This document shows positions 24,772 through 36,480 of a stretch of DNA of 64,000 nucleotides, piece by piece. The stretch lies in NCBI GenBank assembly GCA_033239005.1, contig BSQZ01000105.1:186001-250000 (forward strand). Direction: 5' to 3'. The DNA comes from Lamellibrachia satsuma. Its lineage: Eukaryota; Annelida; Polychaeta; Sabellida; Siboglinidae. Numbering within the stretch: the first letter of the stretch is position 1; each line of letters begins with the position of its first letter. A program made the translations under genes and the position numbers. The notes beneath the pieces are model-generated. The model saw only the letters and a list, made by a program, of their open reading frames with translations, was not told where the DNA came from and made no database searches.

Positions 24772-25480
24772 ATGATGCCAACTAAGCCCTATACCCTATC
24801 TCTATTATATATGTGTGGCCTTATAATACAAGCAGGGTACATTCACACAAACCCTGGTCCCACCCCAGATCCCTCTCCAAAATATACATGTGACACCTGC
24901 AGCCATGAGGTACATGATCATCACCATGCCATACAGTGTGATCAATGTGACAGTTCGTACCATACTGCATGTGTCCAAATTAAAGACACCACATAAGAAC
25001 AATTAAAATATCATAGTGTGCTTTGGTTCTGTTCTTGCTGTGGATTGCCAAACTATTCTGTGTATCTATTCACCAGCAACATTAATACTCCAAACCCTAA
25101 CTCAGTCCTTGAGTCACTTCCAGACAACAGTGACTACACAAATATCTCTGATGATATGAACCCTACATTTGCACCAAATCCAGCTAATACGTCTACTCCT
25201 GACCGAGCAAAGATAACAAGTAAACCTAAACTGCTGATAAACTGCATTCAGCATCAAGAGCACTAACAAAGTATCCCTATGGCAGGCAACAATAAACTCA
25301 ACAAACCCTGACATAATCTTTCTAGTTAAAACCAAACTCAACTCAAGTATCCCCACATACTAAGTGCTCCCCACAAATTCTTAAGCAATCCAAAAATATC
25401 GTAACATCCACGGTGGAGGTGTTTTTATAGCACTCCGAAATGACATTATAGCAGCCCCCAAGACTCCAGCCATATATCTC
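24772..25480 (+). mobile_element. LINE remnant: 2A-like motif, PHD finger, endonuclease start
   Basis: The frame from 24,772 begins with a hydrophobic LSLLYMCGLII stretch and reaches GYIHTNPGP (NPGP at 24,850-24,861), like the 2A oligopeptides known at the N-terminus of some APE-type LINE proteins (family G-D-I-x-x-N-P-G-P; the D is Y here). A PHD-type cluster follows: CDTC, CDQCDSSYHTAC, then after an in-frame TAA (24,994) WFCSCC. About 25,268-25,480, in another frame, encodes NPDIIFLVKTKL (family VETKL; catalytic E now K) and NIHGGGVFIAL of the endonuclease. Stops and frameshifts show it is dead. It ends in a minisatellite. Confidence 0.8.
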
Positions 25481-25496
25481 CAGACTGATATGTATC

Positions 25497-25712
25497 TGTG
25501 TGTTGTGCCTCCAACCATGTGTCTGTGTGTGGTATCTCCAGCCATTTGTCTGTGCGTGGTGTCTCCAGCCATCTGTCTGTGCGTGGGGTCTCCAGCCATC
25601 TGTCTGTGCGTGGTGTCTCCAGCCATCTGTCTGTGTGTGGTGTCTCCAGCCATCTGTCTGTGTGTGGTGTCTCCAGCTATATGTATGTGTGTGGTATTTC
25701 CAGCCATGTGTC
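25497..25712 (+). repeat. 27-bp minisatellite, about 8 units
   Basis: Units of 27 bp contain CTCCAGCCATCTGTCTGTG; spacing is exact at 25,563 and 25,590. Because 27 is a multiple of three, all six frames stay open, producing spurious repeat ORFs on both strands. Confidence 0.92.
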
Positions 25713-25714
25713 AA

Positions 25715-26290
25715 ATATCAGAATAATTGTGCAACAATTCAATTGCGAATTTTTGCTACCCACTATTACAAAAATGACACATAATATTTTATCTATAGTT
25801 GCAGGCGGAAAGGGCAGGGAAATTAACATGGGCAAGATGACCCAAAATCTACAATTTTCAAGCTAACTGTTAAAAATGTTCACAACTTATGGCATGCAAT
25901 TTTAGGGAGGGAGCTCGAGCCTGGTGAGACCATCAGTATATCATAATTTTATGGTTTTGTGAAAGCCCTGTAGCAACTGTGGTAGATTTATACCACCTGC
26001 AGACCAAAAACCAGACAAGTCTATTAAAAATAAGACAGTGCCTGATATATGAAGCCAAAAGACAGTGGAAATGGGAATGAAAACATCATTAATATTTGTA
26101 AAGAATTGTGTCATGAATGTCTGTCTTTACCAACATAAGTATTAGTACTTTTATATACCATACAAGAAAATAGATCACAATTGTATTTCTCTCAGCATTA
26201 TTACCACTATATCTTTGGCGTGTAGTCTGTATGTCAGCAAATATACATAATTATTATGAACTTTCTTTTTGCATAAATGATTATTCTACG
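25715..26290. other. No recognised feature
   Basis: AT-rich DNA between the minisatellite and the exon-like block at 26,297. No convincing open frame. Confidence 0.45.
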
Positions 26291-26296
26291 TTCCAG

Positions 26297-27471
26297 AGAT
26301 TCAGACAGACATGGTGGTGACATGTGACACAGGGTCACAGTACAGCTTGGATGATACCTCTGTCGACATTCAACTTGAGCCACCCTGTCTAATGTCTAAA
26401 CCCAAGAAGACTCCAGGTGATGATGTCCCATTAGCTGAGCCACCATCGCCCTCTCCCTTCATCTTGTCGTCACCAGTACAGTCATCCAGTGACTAGAAAC
26501 CATCTGACCTCTCTATTCTGGATGCTGCAGAAGAGACCAATGATGAGGAGTCCATTGATGAAGAGTTAGTATTATTGTGTACATTTTTGGTTTTCCATTC
26601 CTCTGAGATTTTCAATACAACATTAGTGTGGCACGGTAGTCGTGTGATAGAGCGCCGAGCTTTTGGTCGAAGGGACCGGGGTTTGATACCCCCTCCGCCG
26701 TTTCATAGCTTGGGCAATTTCGTTTACCCCACTTTGCCTGTGTCTTTCGGAAGAGACAGTAAAAGCCATTGGTCCCTTCTATCTGGTGTCTATGCCAGGC
26801 GAAGTAAAAGATCCCATGCAAATATTATTTATTCACCAACCAGCAAAAGCCATTAGGGGTCAATAATATTGACTCAGCGTAGTTTAATACCATATATTCA
26901 AGGACTACCTACGATAGTAATTATCACTAAAATCTACAACTGTAATGATGCATTTACATATAACAAATGCATTTATTAAAGTTACTGATAGTTTTGCATA
27001 AACTACCTTGCATGGGGCAATTAACTTGAAAAGTTAATTAATTAAATTACGATTAAATCAGAAATGTTCCAATTAAATTAACCTCCCAAATTGTCCAATT
27101 AAATTAACAATTAACTTTAATTCAATTAACAATTAAATTATTTTTGGTACAAACCAAACCAGAGTGGCTTGTTCCAGGTAATGAAGCCACTACTGAATAC
27201 AAATTAACAGAGACATGTACAGTTTTTTTTTTCAAGTTTTAGCTTAGAATATACAGAAAATTTTCTCATACAGAATAACCCATTTTGAAATTAACTGGAC
27301 AAATCTTATAATATTCATATCTCCATACTCCTAATAAATCCTCAAAATATTGCAATATGTAATATTTGTAGTATTTTATTTTCAGGTTCTAAGGCTGCAG
27401 TAATATTGCAGGAGGAACTGTTACTCAAGAATGTGCTGCAAGATGTCAGGAAACTCACCAGACCAGGGTTA
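26297..27471 (+). pseudogene. Two exon-like blocks of an acidic protein (unrecognised)
   Basis: Block 1 (26,297 to about 26,566) follows a CCAG acceptor. It is open apart from one TAG (26,494-26,496) and encodes an acidic, serine- and proline-rich stretch (EPPSPSPFILSS, later EETNDEESIDEE) such as is found in linkers of nuclear proteins or transposases. Block 2 (27,386-27,471) follows TTTTCAG and encodes AVILQEELLLKNVLQDV. No donor with good context closes block 1. A SINE lies between the blocks. This could be a pseudogene or a gene with an error in block 1. Confidence 0.3.
26628..26860 (+). mobile_element. tRNA-derived SINE
   Basis: The head resembles a tRNA: GTGATAGAGCGCCGAGC (A-box region), GGTCGAAGGGACC as an anticodon-arm-like hairpin, and GGGGTTTGATACCCC (B box and T arm). 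A non-tRNA body follows (TTTCGGAAGAGACAGTAAAA, then GAAGTAAAAGATCCCATG) like the conserved body of invertebrate SINEs. It is not a functional tRNA gene because no acceptor stem closes. Assignment is from box structure only. Confidence 0.75.
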
Positions 27472-27479
27472 GGGTTAGG

Positions 27480-30147
27480 TTTTTTGCAGTCTTGTCAATA
27501 ATTTTGCGACCAAACACACCAGCTTTGACAAAGCCTATATATGGTGACATGTTATGCTCTTCCAAAATTATATTTAATTAATTTATATTCGACAAAAAAA
27601 AAATTCCATTTGTTTTAGAAGTACAATTTTCTTGAGAAGATGTTAAAGTAAACGAAAATACTAATATTATGAAATGTATCTTTCTATAGGATATGTTGCT
27701 AACATCTTCGACCATATTCTGAAAGGATACAGAGATGGGCCCCAATGACCACTGGTAGCGGTATCCTAGCTAATGATGGAGATGGTTCAGTTTCAGGCAC
27801 AACTTTTCACACTTATACTGCATGCACACAATACTTGTGGTGGGAAAAGCGCGTGTCACCTTCTCGTGGTTCCTACTGTGGATCACGACAGCAAACTGCT
27901 GTCGTGTGAACTAAGAACAGCGCATACTGACACTATTTTGTCAACTGTGGATATTGTGTTTGTTTTATAGTGGCTTGGTGGTCAGTGAAGTCATCGGTTG
28001 CTGACTCGAGATGGTAGGTACACGGTTTTGTGTCAAAAGGGAAATGTGGTTGATACCAACTAAATATTAGACTGCCACATCATTCAGCTTGACGTCTTAA
28101 ATGATGGTGATATGCAGCCTGATTGTTATGAAGGAAACACATATTTGGCTCGGTTGCATTATTGACGTTTGCAGTCCGACCCATATTTGCTGTTGTGAAC
28201 AATGATGTGCAGCAGGAACATTGTCATGTCTTCAGAATGGTCTACAACTGAGCCTCCTTTGCTGTCTCTGGTATTTCAAAAGGCACTTCTTTGACAGCCT
28301 AGACAATGTTGGTTAGTGCAACAAGGTAATGAACATAACAAGTTACACGCTTCCTCTCATTGTTATCTAATTTTTTTCTCCAGTGGGATAGTAGTTTTAT
28401 ATGTTAAACCCATCAAACCCATAAGAATGTAGAATATTACATTACATAACATAGTAGCTGTCGCACCATCATGGGACCACTACTTGAATAAATGTATTCA
28501 CATGGACAGTACATGTTCTCGCATTTTATATTGCATATGTCCAAATTTGCTTATTTCATAATTGTATACCTTGTACAGATATACATTTGGCTTTTAGAGT
28601 CATTCTTGCAAATAACTGTCTTAAGTTTTCACGTGTTGTGTCATAAACTGTTGAATAACCACAGCATATTATTTGGTAACAACTTTTTGTTTGTTTCACA
28701 CATTATATTGGGAGTTTTTAGTTTTACAAAATCAGATTAAAGATCAGCTTTAATATATGCAATTCACATTATAATCCATTTTGTATAATGGCAATAGTAT
28801 ACATTTCTGACAATCCTTGCTAACTGCTTTTGTAGCAATGAAAATTATTATATTCCTTGCTTCTCTACTTCCACATCTGAGCTAGCTCAGTTTCATTATT
28901 ACAAACACCCCGCGAGGATGGGCGGTCCTAGTAGCGCAATGATCACTTCGAATTGCTTGACCGTTAACAGCGTGGGAAGGTGGACACGTCGTTATGGTCA
29001 TTATGTGGAGCGTCCCCGTTATATTATGTAGTGAAAACGGGCAGTTGGGTCTTCATTGTGCGTTTTGAATTCCAAGTGTGCAGTTGTGTTTTTTACGCTC
29101 CCATAGACCCGGCAGTTTCAAATGTTCAAAGTTGATTCGGACCTTCTAACGTGTTTCTTTGTAATTTCTGCATGAACTGCACCACGTGTTTGTCCAATGT
29201 ATGCATGCATATTAAATATCCTGACCTTTCGCGAATGGTTGTACTCTATGCATTTGTTAGTGCTAGCATGCAGAAACTTATGGCTTGAGACAACGTCATT
29301 TTTACATACCCCATGGGGAGGTAGGGACATAACTGGATAGCTAAAGATATTCAGCCAATTGAATAATCTATGAATATAATTTATACTGAAAGGCAACGTG
29401 TAATGATGTATATAATAGGATGAGCTGATGATAGGGTTATAAGATGGCGATATAAAATCTGCCTAATATTTTTTCAATGTTCAGCAGATAATTGTTCTTG
29501 TTATAATCAAGAATCTGGTTACCTATCTTGTTATGACAAGAAACTAGTTATTCCACAAAACATGTTTTGTGGTTTCCACCATATCCTTTCTACACTTCCT
29601 TAGAGATCGTTTCCACTCCAGTTGCGTTATCAACACACAACCAGACACATCCTAGTAGTAGCAAACTTGAAGCATTTAAGCCAGGCGTGTGCAGGTTGGA
29701 TTAAAATGCTAGATGTTTTTCCATGTCATTTTTAAATTCGAAGTTAATAAAGACAGTGTGATAATTCAACGTGATGACTAGTTGTGTTCTTATATGAGAT
29801 TAATTACGGTTCCGAGTATGCCTTCATAGTTGCTTTCAATCAAACTTGCTGCGTTCTTTTGTAATCGTCTTATCTTGTTTATGTGTAATATGTATGGGAT
29901 CCCAGAAGACTGATACGTATGAGACATTGGGAATTATCAGATATCAATATGCTGTTACCTTAACTGTTTCAGAACAATTGAACATATTTCGTCCCGTGTT
30001 TAAATAAACCGCAACGGCATACATAATGAAAGATTTATTCATTTGTCAATTCTTTCCAGTGTATTATAAAGAGCTGTCCCGGATAGAAATTTTAATGACT
30101 CGAATTGCACTCATCTGGTGCCCTAGTTTTTTGGGAAACATAACACC
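27480..30147. other. Intergenic stretch without recognised genes
   Basis: AT-rich DNA. Seen here are an AGGGTTAGGGTTAGG telomere-like run at 27,466-27,480, an open frame of 65 codons at 27,773 without motifs, and a perfect 20-bp palindrome at 29,553-29,572 (arms CCACAAAACA). Nothing else can be supported. Confidence 0.45.
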
Positions 30148-30477
30148 TTTTATGCAAAATAACAACACAAGTCCAGCGTAGATTGAAATAGGCCAAAGAA
30201 TGACATTTAGATTTATTAATTAAGGAGCAGGAAATTAGGCAAGCATACACCATCAAAATAAGATACATCCAATAATCTCAGCAAGCATGCCGGCCCCCAA
30301 AAGGTGTTTACACATAATTAGTAAATCATGCCTATCAGCTACCCACTACCAGTACTATCTGTACCACTACTGACTTATATACAATTCACATGGTATCGGT
30401 GAGGGTCACTCCGCCGTGAATTAACCATACACATACATGTACAAACAGAAAGGCTGGGGTACTCGATCCCCCAGCCA
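30148..30477 (+). repeat. About 330-bp direct repeat, left copy (LTR-like)
   Basis: The block begins TTTATGCAAAATAAC and ends ATCCCCCAGCCA. It recurs at 31,212-31,540 with only a few differences. If trimmed to TGCAAAAT...AGCCA it has TG/CA ends as LTRs do. The end forms a GGCTGGGG/CCCCAGCC hairpin. The two copies enclose 0.73 kb. Confidence 0.9.
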
Positions 30478-31211
30478 AACATGATCAATGAAAAAAGTGG
30501 GCTAACCACCCAACATTCGTGAACAATTCATAATGAAAATTATGGTAACACAACACACAATGTATAAAGGTGTTACATATCTAGACATTAGTCAACCAAT
30601 AACTACTAACACATCAGACCGAGAGGTAGGGCCAAACAGCCACACAAATGTACTCGTAAAAAGTACCCGCACTAAAAACCCTGTGTACACTACTGAAAAC
30701 TTAGTGGAGGGAAAAGCATTAATGCAAAACCTCGTGTACCAAACTATAACAGGGAAAAGCGTCAAAAAATAAAAAAACTTTGTGAACTAGCTCTCTGTCT
30801 TCAGTGTTTCACAGTGTATCCATACATAATGCACAACTTGATTTATTAGATAGCAACTGGGTAACAACTATTAACACAATATTAGGGAGGGAGGGTGGGA
30901 TTTTTCAAACGGAGCGGAATAAACCGAACAACAAAACTGATCTTGCAATAAAATCAACAAACTCAGCGATAACGATTAATCAGTAACAATAGAAATTCGG
31001 AAATATTTGCAGCGCAAAGGTCTCACAATGACACAAGCTAACTTGGAAATCGAGAGAGGCAGGCTCTAGGTCACGTGGTTGGTGCATCCATACGCGTGAG
31101 CGAGTAATTAGGCCAATACTCTCTCTACCATAAAAGGTATAACCTCAAATCGCCTTCATTGTCTTGTTATCTCGCATAAAATCCTTTATGCGCCGCTGTC
31201 ACATAAATTCA
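30478..31211 (+). mobile_element. Internal segment between LTR-like repeats
   Basis: This 0.73-kb segment lies between the 330-bp repeats. It has one open frame of 79 codons (30,533-30,772) and one of 60 (30,804-30,986), both without a recognised motif. I see no primer-binding site or polypurine tract and no target duplication outside the repeats. It may be a small non-autonomous LTR element, or one unit of a 1,064-bp tandem duplication. Confidence 0.35.
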
Positions 31212-31540
31212 TTTATGCAAAATAACAACACAAGTCCAGCGTAGATTGAAATAGGCCAAAGAATGACATTTAGATTTATTAATTAAGGAGCAGGAAATTA
31301 GGCAAGCATACACCATCAAACTAAGATACATCCAATAATCTCAGTAAGCATGCCGGCCCCCAAAAGGGGTTTACACATAATTAGTAAATCATGCCTATCA
31401 GCTACCCACTACCAGTACTATCTGTACCACTACTGACTTATATACAATTCACATGGTATCGGTGAGGGTCACTCCGCCGTGAATTAACCATACACATACA
31501 TGTACAAACAGAAAGGCTGGGGTACTCGATCCCCCAGCCA
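31212..31540 (+). repeat. About 330-bp direct repeat, right copy (LTR-like)
   Basis: Second copy of the block at 30,148, offset 1,064 bp, nearly identical. The sequence after it (GGGTGTGCC...) does not match the flank of the left copy. Confidence 0.9.
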
Positions 31541-32030
31541 TGGGTGTGCCTACAACACGCTGGTCATTTACTTGTAATGATTGCGGACCCAGCTTACTAC
31601 TGTGCTTAATTGCAACCACCATAATACCACTACATACTGACACCAGTTTAAGCTGTCGACTGATTGTACCAGCAACAATTACAATTATTAAACTATAATT
31701 TATGCCACTCTCCAGAGTATCGGCGACAATGTCACACTATGCACCTACAACATATAAGCGACAGTACTGATACGTGTAGATTTATGGCCGCTTCCAGCAG
31801 GCCATCCATGGGGAGCAACCTAGCCAGCCTTTTGACCAATTGTTGAAGGTGTGGTGTCGATGCAGCTGCTGCAGTCCCTGCTGACTCAACGCGCCATCGG
31901 TGTCGCTGCTTGATTGCCACTTGTGGCAGCATCTATAATTATTAATTGTGGTACCCAGGACCAGCTGTGTCATTACATATCACGAACTACCATTAAACCA
32001 TAACTAAACGTTAACGTACGGTCACCTATA
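31541..32030. other. No recognised feature
   Basis: Short open frames of about 60 codons occur on both strands, but none has supporting motifs or splice-like borders. Confidence 0.4.
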
Positions 32031-32035
32031 TTATC

Positions 32036-34045
32036 ATGAAAATTGTGCCATTTACACTATATGGCTTAAATAGTACATGGAATGCAAAAACTTCTCCATT
32101 TGCCGCACGGAATATAAAGGGTTCTACAATTGTGCCATTTGCACTGCATGCCTTAATAAAACTTATACTCCAATTACAATGCATGGACCTAATAAAACAA
32201 ACATATTTACATCTGTTTTCTCCCTGCAAGGGGTAACAAAACTGTTCCGCCTCATCTGCATGGATTAGTAAAATTTCAGTAATTTGTCCACTTCATGGAT
32301 TCACCCAATTTTCCATATACACAGCATGGAATATAGAAACTCCTCCGTTTCACCGCACGGACTATAATTGTGCCATTTACACCGCATGGAAATAAACCTT
32401 CTCCGTACCAATTCTCCGCTTACACCGCACAGAATACACTGGTGTCATTTAGTTTCATGGCTTAACAAAAGTTAGCGTTCATATACACCGCATGGAAATA
32501 ACAAAACGTCTCTATATCACTGCATGTATTACCCAAATGTACATCCGCTTACTCGCTGCCTGGGTTAACAAAACTGTTCCGCCTGCAATGCACGGATTAG
32601 TGAAAATTTCAATAAATTTCCTATTGCATGGGTTAACCCACCATCTCCGTGTACACCGCACGGACTATCGAAACTGCTCCGTTTACACCGTACGGAATAT
32701 AACTACTTGCTACTTAAATTAAAAGCCCATGGTATCGGGGATAGCATAACTGACTGGATAGAACAATGGCTGACTGACAGAAGACAACGAGTTGTAGTAG
32801 ATGGCGAAGTTTCAAATTGGAAATCGGTTTTGAGTGGGGTACCTCAAGGATCAGTATTAGGACCTATATTATTCTTAATTTATATCAATGACTTGGACGA
32901 GAGTATAACAAGTAACGTACTGAAATTTGCGGACGACACAAAACTGTTTAGAAAGGTTAATACTGATGGGGATAAACAACATTTACAAAACGATCTAGAT
33001 AGATTAGTGAAATGGTCTGAGAAATGGCAGATGCTGCTCAATTTTGGGAAATGTAAATGCCTACATACAGGACATGGGAACTTGAATGTAAACTATAAAA
33101 TGGGAGCTACTGTTCTTGGTAATACTGTAAAAGAAAAGGACTTAGGAGTTACAATAAGCGCTGATATGAAAGTTTCAGAGCAGTGTGGTATTGCAGCTTC
33201 AAAGGGTAATCAAATTCTTGGATTGATTAGAAGAAACATAACATACAAGGGAAAAAAGTTAATTATACCTCTTTATAAAGCAATAGTTAGACCTCATTTA
33301 GAATACTGTATACAAGCATGGAGACCATATCGTAAGAAGGATATAGATACGCTTGAACGCATACAAAGGCGAGCAACTAAAATGATTCCAGAACTTAGAG
33401 ACCTTAGTTATGAAGAACGCCTGAAAGAATGTGGTTTAACAACTCTAGAGACAAGGAGGTTAAGAGGAGATCAGATTGAAGTTTTTAAGATATTGAATGG
33501 GTATGAAAATATTGATAGAAATATGTTTTTCTCACTCAAGAAGGATAGCAGAACTAGAGGACATGAGGTAAAATTAGTAAAGGATCAATGTAGATTGGAC
33601 ATCAGGAAGCACTCGTTCTCACAGAGGACAATAAATGAATGGAACAAACTGTCTACAGATTGTGTAACTGCTAGCAGCGTGAATATGTTTAAAAACAAGG
33701 TTGACACATATATCAGGAGGGCGGGTTATAAGTAGGTGAACATTGTTGGACTCTCGATAAGCCAATGGCTTCCTTGTCCACTTGCCATCTGGGCCTTTGG
33801 CTTGGATGGCAAATCTTGTTAAATCTTGTTAAATGTGTTATTTACACAGCATGGCTTACCAAAAGTTAGTTTCAATTTATACCGCATGGCAATAACAGAA
33901 CTTTTCCATATCACTTTCCGTTTTCACTGCACGGACTACAGAAATTGCTCCGTTTCCACCGCACGGAATACAATTGTGCCATTTACACCGCATGGCTTAC
34001 CAAGCGTTAATTTCCATTTACACCGCATGGAATACAATGCTTTCT
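32036..34045 (+). repeat. Degenerate array of CACCGCATGG-cored units, split by CR1
   Basis: A core like TTTACACCGCATGG (variants CACGG, CGTACGG) recurs dozens of times at 29-35 bp spacing. Variable interstitial sequence includes recurring phrases AATTGTGCCATTTAC and AACTTCTCCGT. The array covers 32,036-32,705 and resumes at 33,832-34,045; the CR1-like copy at 32,706-33,831 interrupts it. Confidence 0.8.
32706..33831 (+). mobile_element. CR1-like LINE, 5'-truncated copy 3 (RT C-terminal half)
   Basis: This copy starts just after RT motif A. Its frame is open to AGYK-stop (33,733-33,735), with SGVPQGSVLG and an intact FADDTKL box, then a 3' UTR ending in a tandem AAATCTTGTT. It lacks the nonsense codon that breaks copy 1 at 15,704. 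It is truncated at nearly the same place as copy 2 (18,067-19,158), slightly further 5'. Confidence 0.93.
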
Positions 34046-34049
34046 GTCT

Positions 34050-34780
34050 GCAGAGTTGTGTATAACATAACTACCTTTTCCTCTGTATTCAGTGTTAAAT
34101 CGATATTTCGTCTTTGTACACATATAAGAAAAACAACCCAGCGAAACATGACGTGTACATATTTGAACGGAAGGCCCAGTGCGATTGAGTTGATGATTTC
34201 TTTGTCAGAAACATATACTACATTTGAAAATAGGATTAACATAAAAAGCGCAACAATATGTTTGAAGTAAAGGTTAAAAGTGCACACATTAACGAAACCA
34301 CGAAGTTGCAAAGTATTAATATACATTAATATACATATGGTATGTCCTTCCTACATTTGGAACAAGGAAAGCGTGTTACTGCGATATATGCAACTAGTAC
34401 ATTATATGCAGTTGATTTGTTCCTGACACACCATATGGCGCCACTATCGTAACAATGGCGCCACCTCGTGCCGGCGGTTTTAGTTCTACGTTTTGGCCTA
34501 CCTCTTCAATGAGAGTGTCAACCGGGGAGGCAAACGTCACCCATTAGTAACGTCACCCATTAGTTTACCATGCTACCATTTAGCGGCGCAACATGTTACA
34601 CATAAAAACATTCAACCATAGGAGGGGCCCAAAGCCCTCTTAGATTGTCCTACCTATTTTTGCCGTGGACGTCTGCATTTTGAAGTGTAATTTGTTCACG
34701 ACGATATAGCATGGTTAGTACCTTCGATCACCAGATGTATTATTGTAAAGTTGAGTCACTCACCATGGACGGGATCGTGC
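34050..34780. other. No recognised gene; two-unit short repeat
   Basis: Mostly unique DNA with an AACGTCACCCATTAGT phrase repeated at about 34,530-34,565. Open frames near 34,000 and 34,018-34,326 lack motifs. Confidence 0.4.
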
Positions 34781-34789
34781 GAAAAGTAG

Positions 34790-35583
34790 AAAATGCAGGC
34801 AGGAGAGGAATTTGATTGACGCTGACAACTCGGCTAGAGGACATGGACTTTGCAGAGGACATCTTCCTAACATCACACCGCCTCTCGGACATGCAATCAA
34901 AGACAGAAGAGTTTTCCATTGACTCACCAAAGATTGGACTCAAAGCCAGCATAATAAAGACCAAGCACATGAGGATGAATAGCAGGACAAACGAACCAAT
35001 AAAACTACAAGAAGAAAACATTGAAGAGGTGGAGGAGTTCACGTACCTGGGATTCAAGATGACTGCTGATGGAAGTTCTGAAAGAGAAATACGCGCAAGA
35101 CTGTCAAAAGCTGGCCAAGCATTTGCTACACTCAGAAACATCTGGAAATTTCAAGAGCAATGTTCTTAGTATCCTCCTTTATGGATCAGAATCCTGGAAA
35201 AAGACAAAGACTTGAAATCTTTCAGAACAGATGCCTTCGCAAAATACTCAAGATATTCTGGCCTAACACCATCTCCAATGCAGAACTCCACAGCAGATCA
35301 TCAACACAGCCCATCACATTGGAGATAAAACGACGCAGATGGCAGTGGATTGGCCACGTCTTAAGAATGCCGCAGACAGCAATAGTCCGAACTACTCTCA
35401 GATGGACACCAGATGGAAAACGGGTGAGAGGAAGACCGAAAGAAACCTGGAGAAGAACGGTGGAGCGAGAAATGAAACAACATAACCTGACCTGGGGGAA
35501 GCTCGAGAAAACATCAAGAGATAGACTGCAGTGGCGTGCTCTGGTGTCGGCCTTATGTGCACTTCCGCACGAAGAAGATTAAG
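34790..35583 (+). mobile_element. Non-LTR RT remnant: palm to C-terminus, frameshifted
   Basis: Two open parts (34,816-35,169 and 35,160-35,582) together encode the end of a LINE polymerase. They show MDFAEDIFLTSHRLSDMQ (family DFADDI), KTKHMRMNS, EEVEEFTYLGFKMTADGSS, then WPNTISNAELHSR, RRRWQWIGHVLRMP, GKRVRGRPKETWRRTVE and a C-terminal LPHEED-stop. ADD is AED, and the join near 35,150-35,210 needs two frame changes through LSILLYGSESW. It is dead. It differs in sequence from the CR1, RTE-like and L2-like remnants elsewhere in the window. Confidence 0.85.
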
Positions 35584-35589
35584 TAAATA

Positions 35590-36480
35590 AGAGTCACTCA
35601 CCAGAGGTCACCAGGATAGCCGAAGCACTGTCAGATTAACTTGCTGGGAGGGCTTTAGTTGTTGACTAGGCAGTTTGCCGTGGACCGAAGACGTATGTAG
35701 ACGCATCTATTCTACATTATAAATGTTGACCTTCTCGCGGATCAGCTGTGTGTTTCAATTTATACACTTTGGTGAGTTACTTTTGTCAAATGTATAAAGT
35801 ATTTGTCTTATGGTGAAGTATTAGACTTGTTAAAACTATGTTTTAAATTAAGTATTTGAATTCGCCGCTAGGCTCTTCAACTGCGGGCGTGGTAGTGTCT
35901 AGACAAGAGCCTTGCCTTCCGATTTAAGTGTCGCTTGTGTGTGCCTAGTCAGTGTTAATTAATCTATTTAATTTTTATGGACTATAACAATTGTCGTTGA
36001 GGATTTTATATACTTTTCTGTGATGATGTTTTAATTAATGTTGCATTTTGTCATCTTGAACACTGAGTACATTATCTGCATGAAACTAATTGTTTATTAT
36101 GCCTTATTGTTGTTTCATATTTTTTTAACTTTAGTTAATTTGCTACCTATGCGTAGCATTAACAGGTATGCTAATACATGTTTCTGTGTAAACGGCTATC
36201 TCTGTTTAGCAAGTTAGTAATGCAGCGTTGGTTCAATTACAGTGTCACTGTGGGCCAGAAAAACACGTGCATTCACCTGCCGCTCCTACTTCGGTCACCA
36301 ATCAATGGTGGGTGTCACTACGTAACGTGCGGGAGGTTACTTATGCTAATGTAATTATATGACGCTGACTATTATTATCGATTATATGTAATATGTATGG
36401 ATATGTCTAGACATCGTATTATCAAAGTTACTGTGATGTGAACCAATGTTCACTTATGGTGTCAATTTGTGAAATTGAAC
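35590..36480. other. No recognised gene
   Basis: AT-rich stretch between the RT remnant and the next scraps; no convincing open frame. Confidence 0.45.

Noticed and set aside
25343..25866. Repeat proteins such as CLCVVSPAI or THRQMAGDT on both strands
   Set aside because: Artefact of a 27-bp minisatellite.
26640..26700. tRNA gene
   Set aside because: A and B boxes are present, but the acceptor stem does not close and a SINE body follows.
27466..27480. Interstitial telomere repeat (TTAGGG)n
   Set aside because: Only about 2.5 units; expected by chance in a repeat-rich region.
29553..29572. Perfect 20-bp palindrome CCACAAAACATGTTTTGTGG as an operator
   Set aside because: Isolated, no gene nearby, no second copy noticed.
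32036..34045. CRISPR-like look: short conserved core with variable spacers
   Set aside because: Eukaryotic context, core too variable, spacers share phrases with each other, no cas genes.
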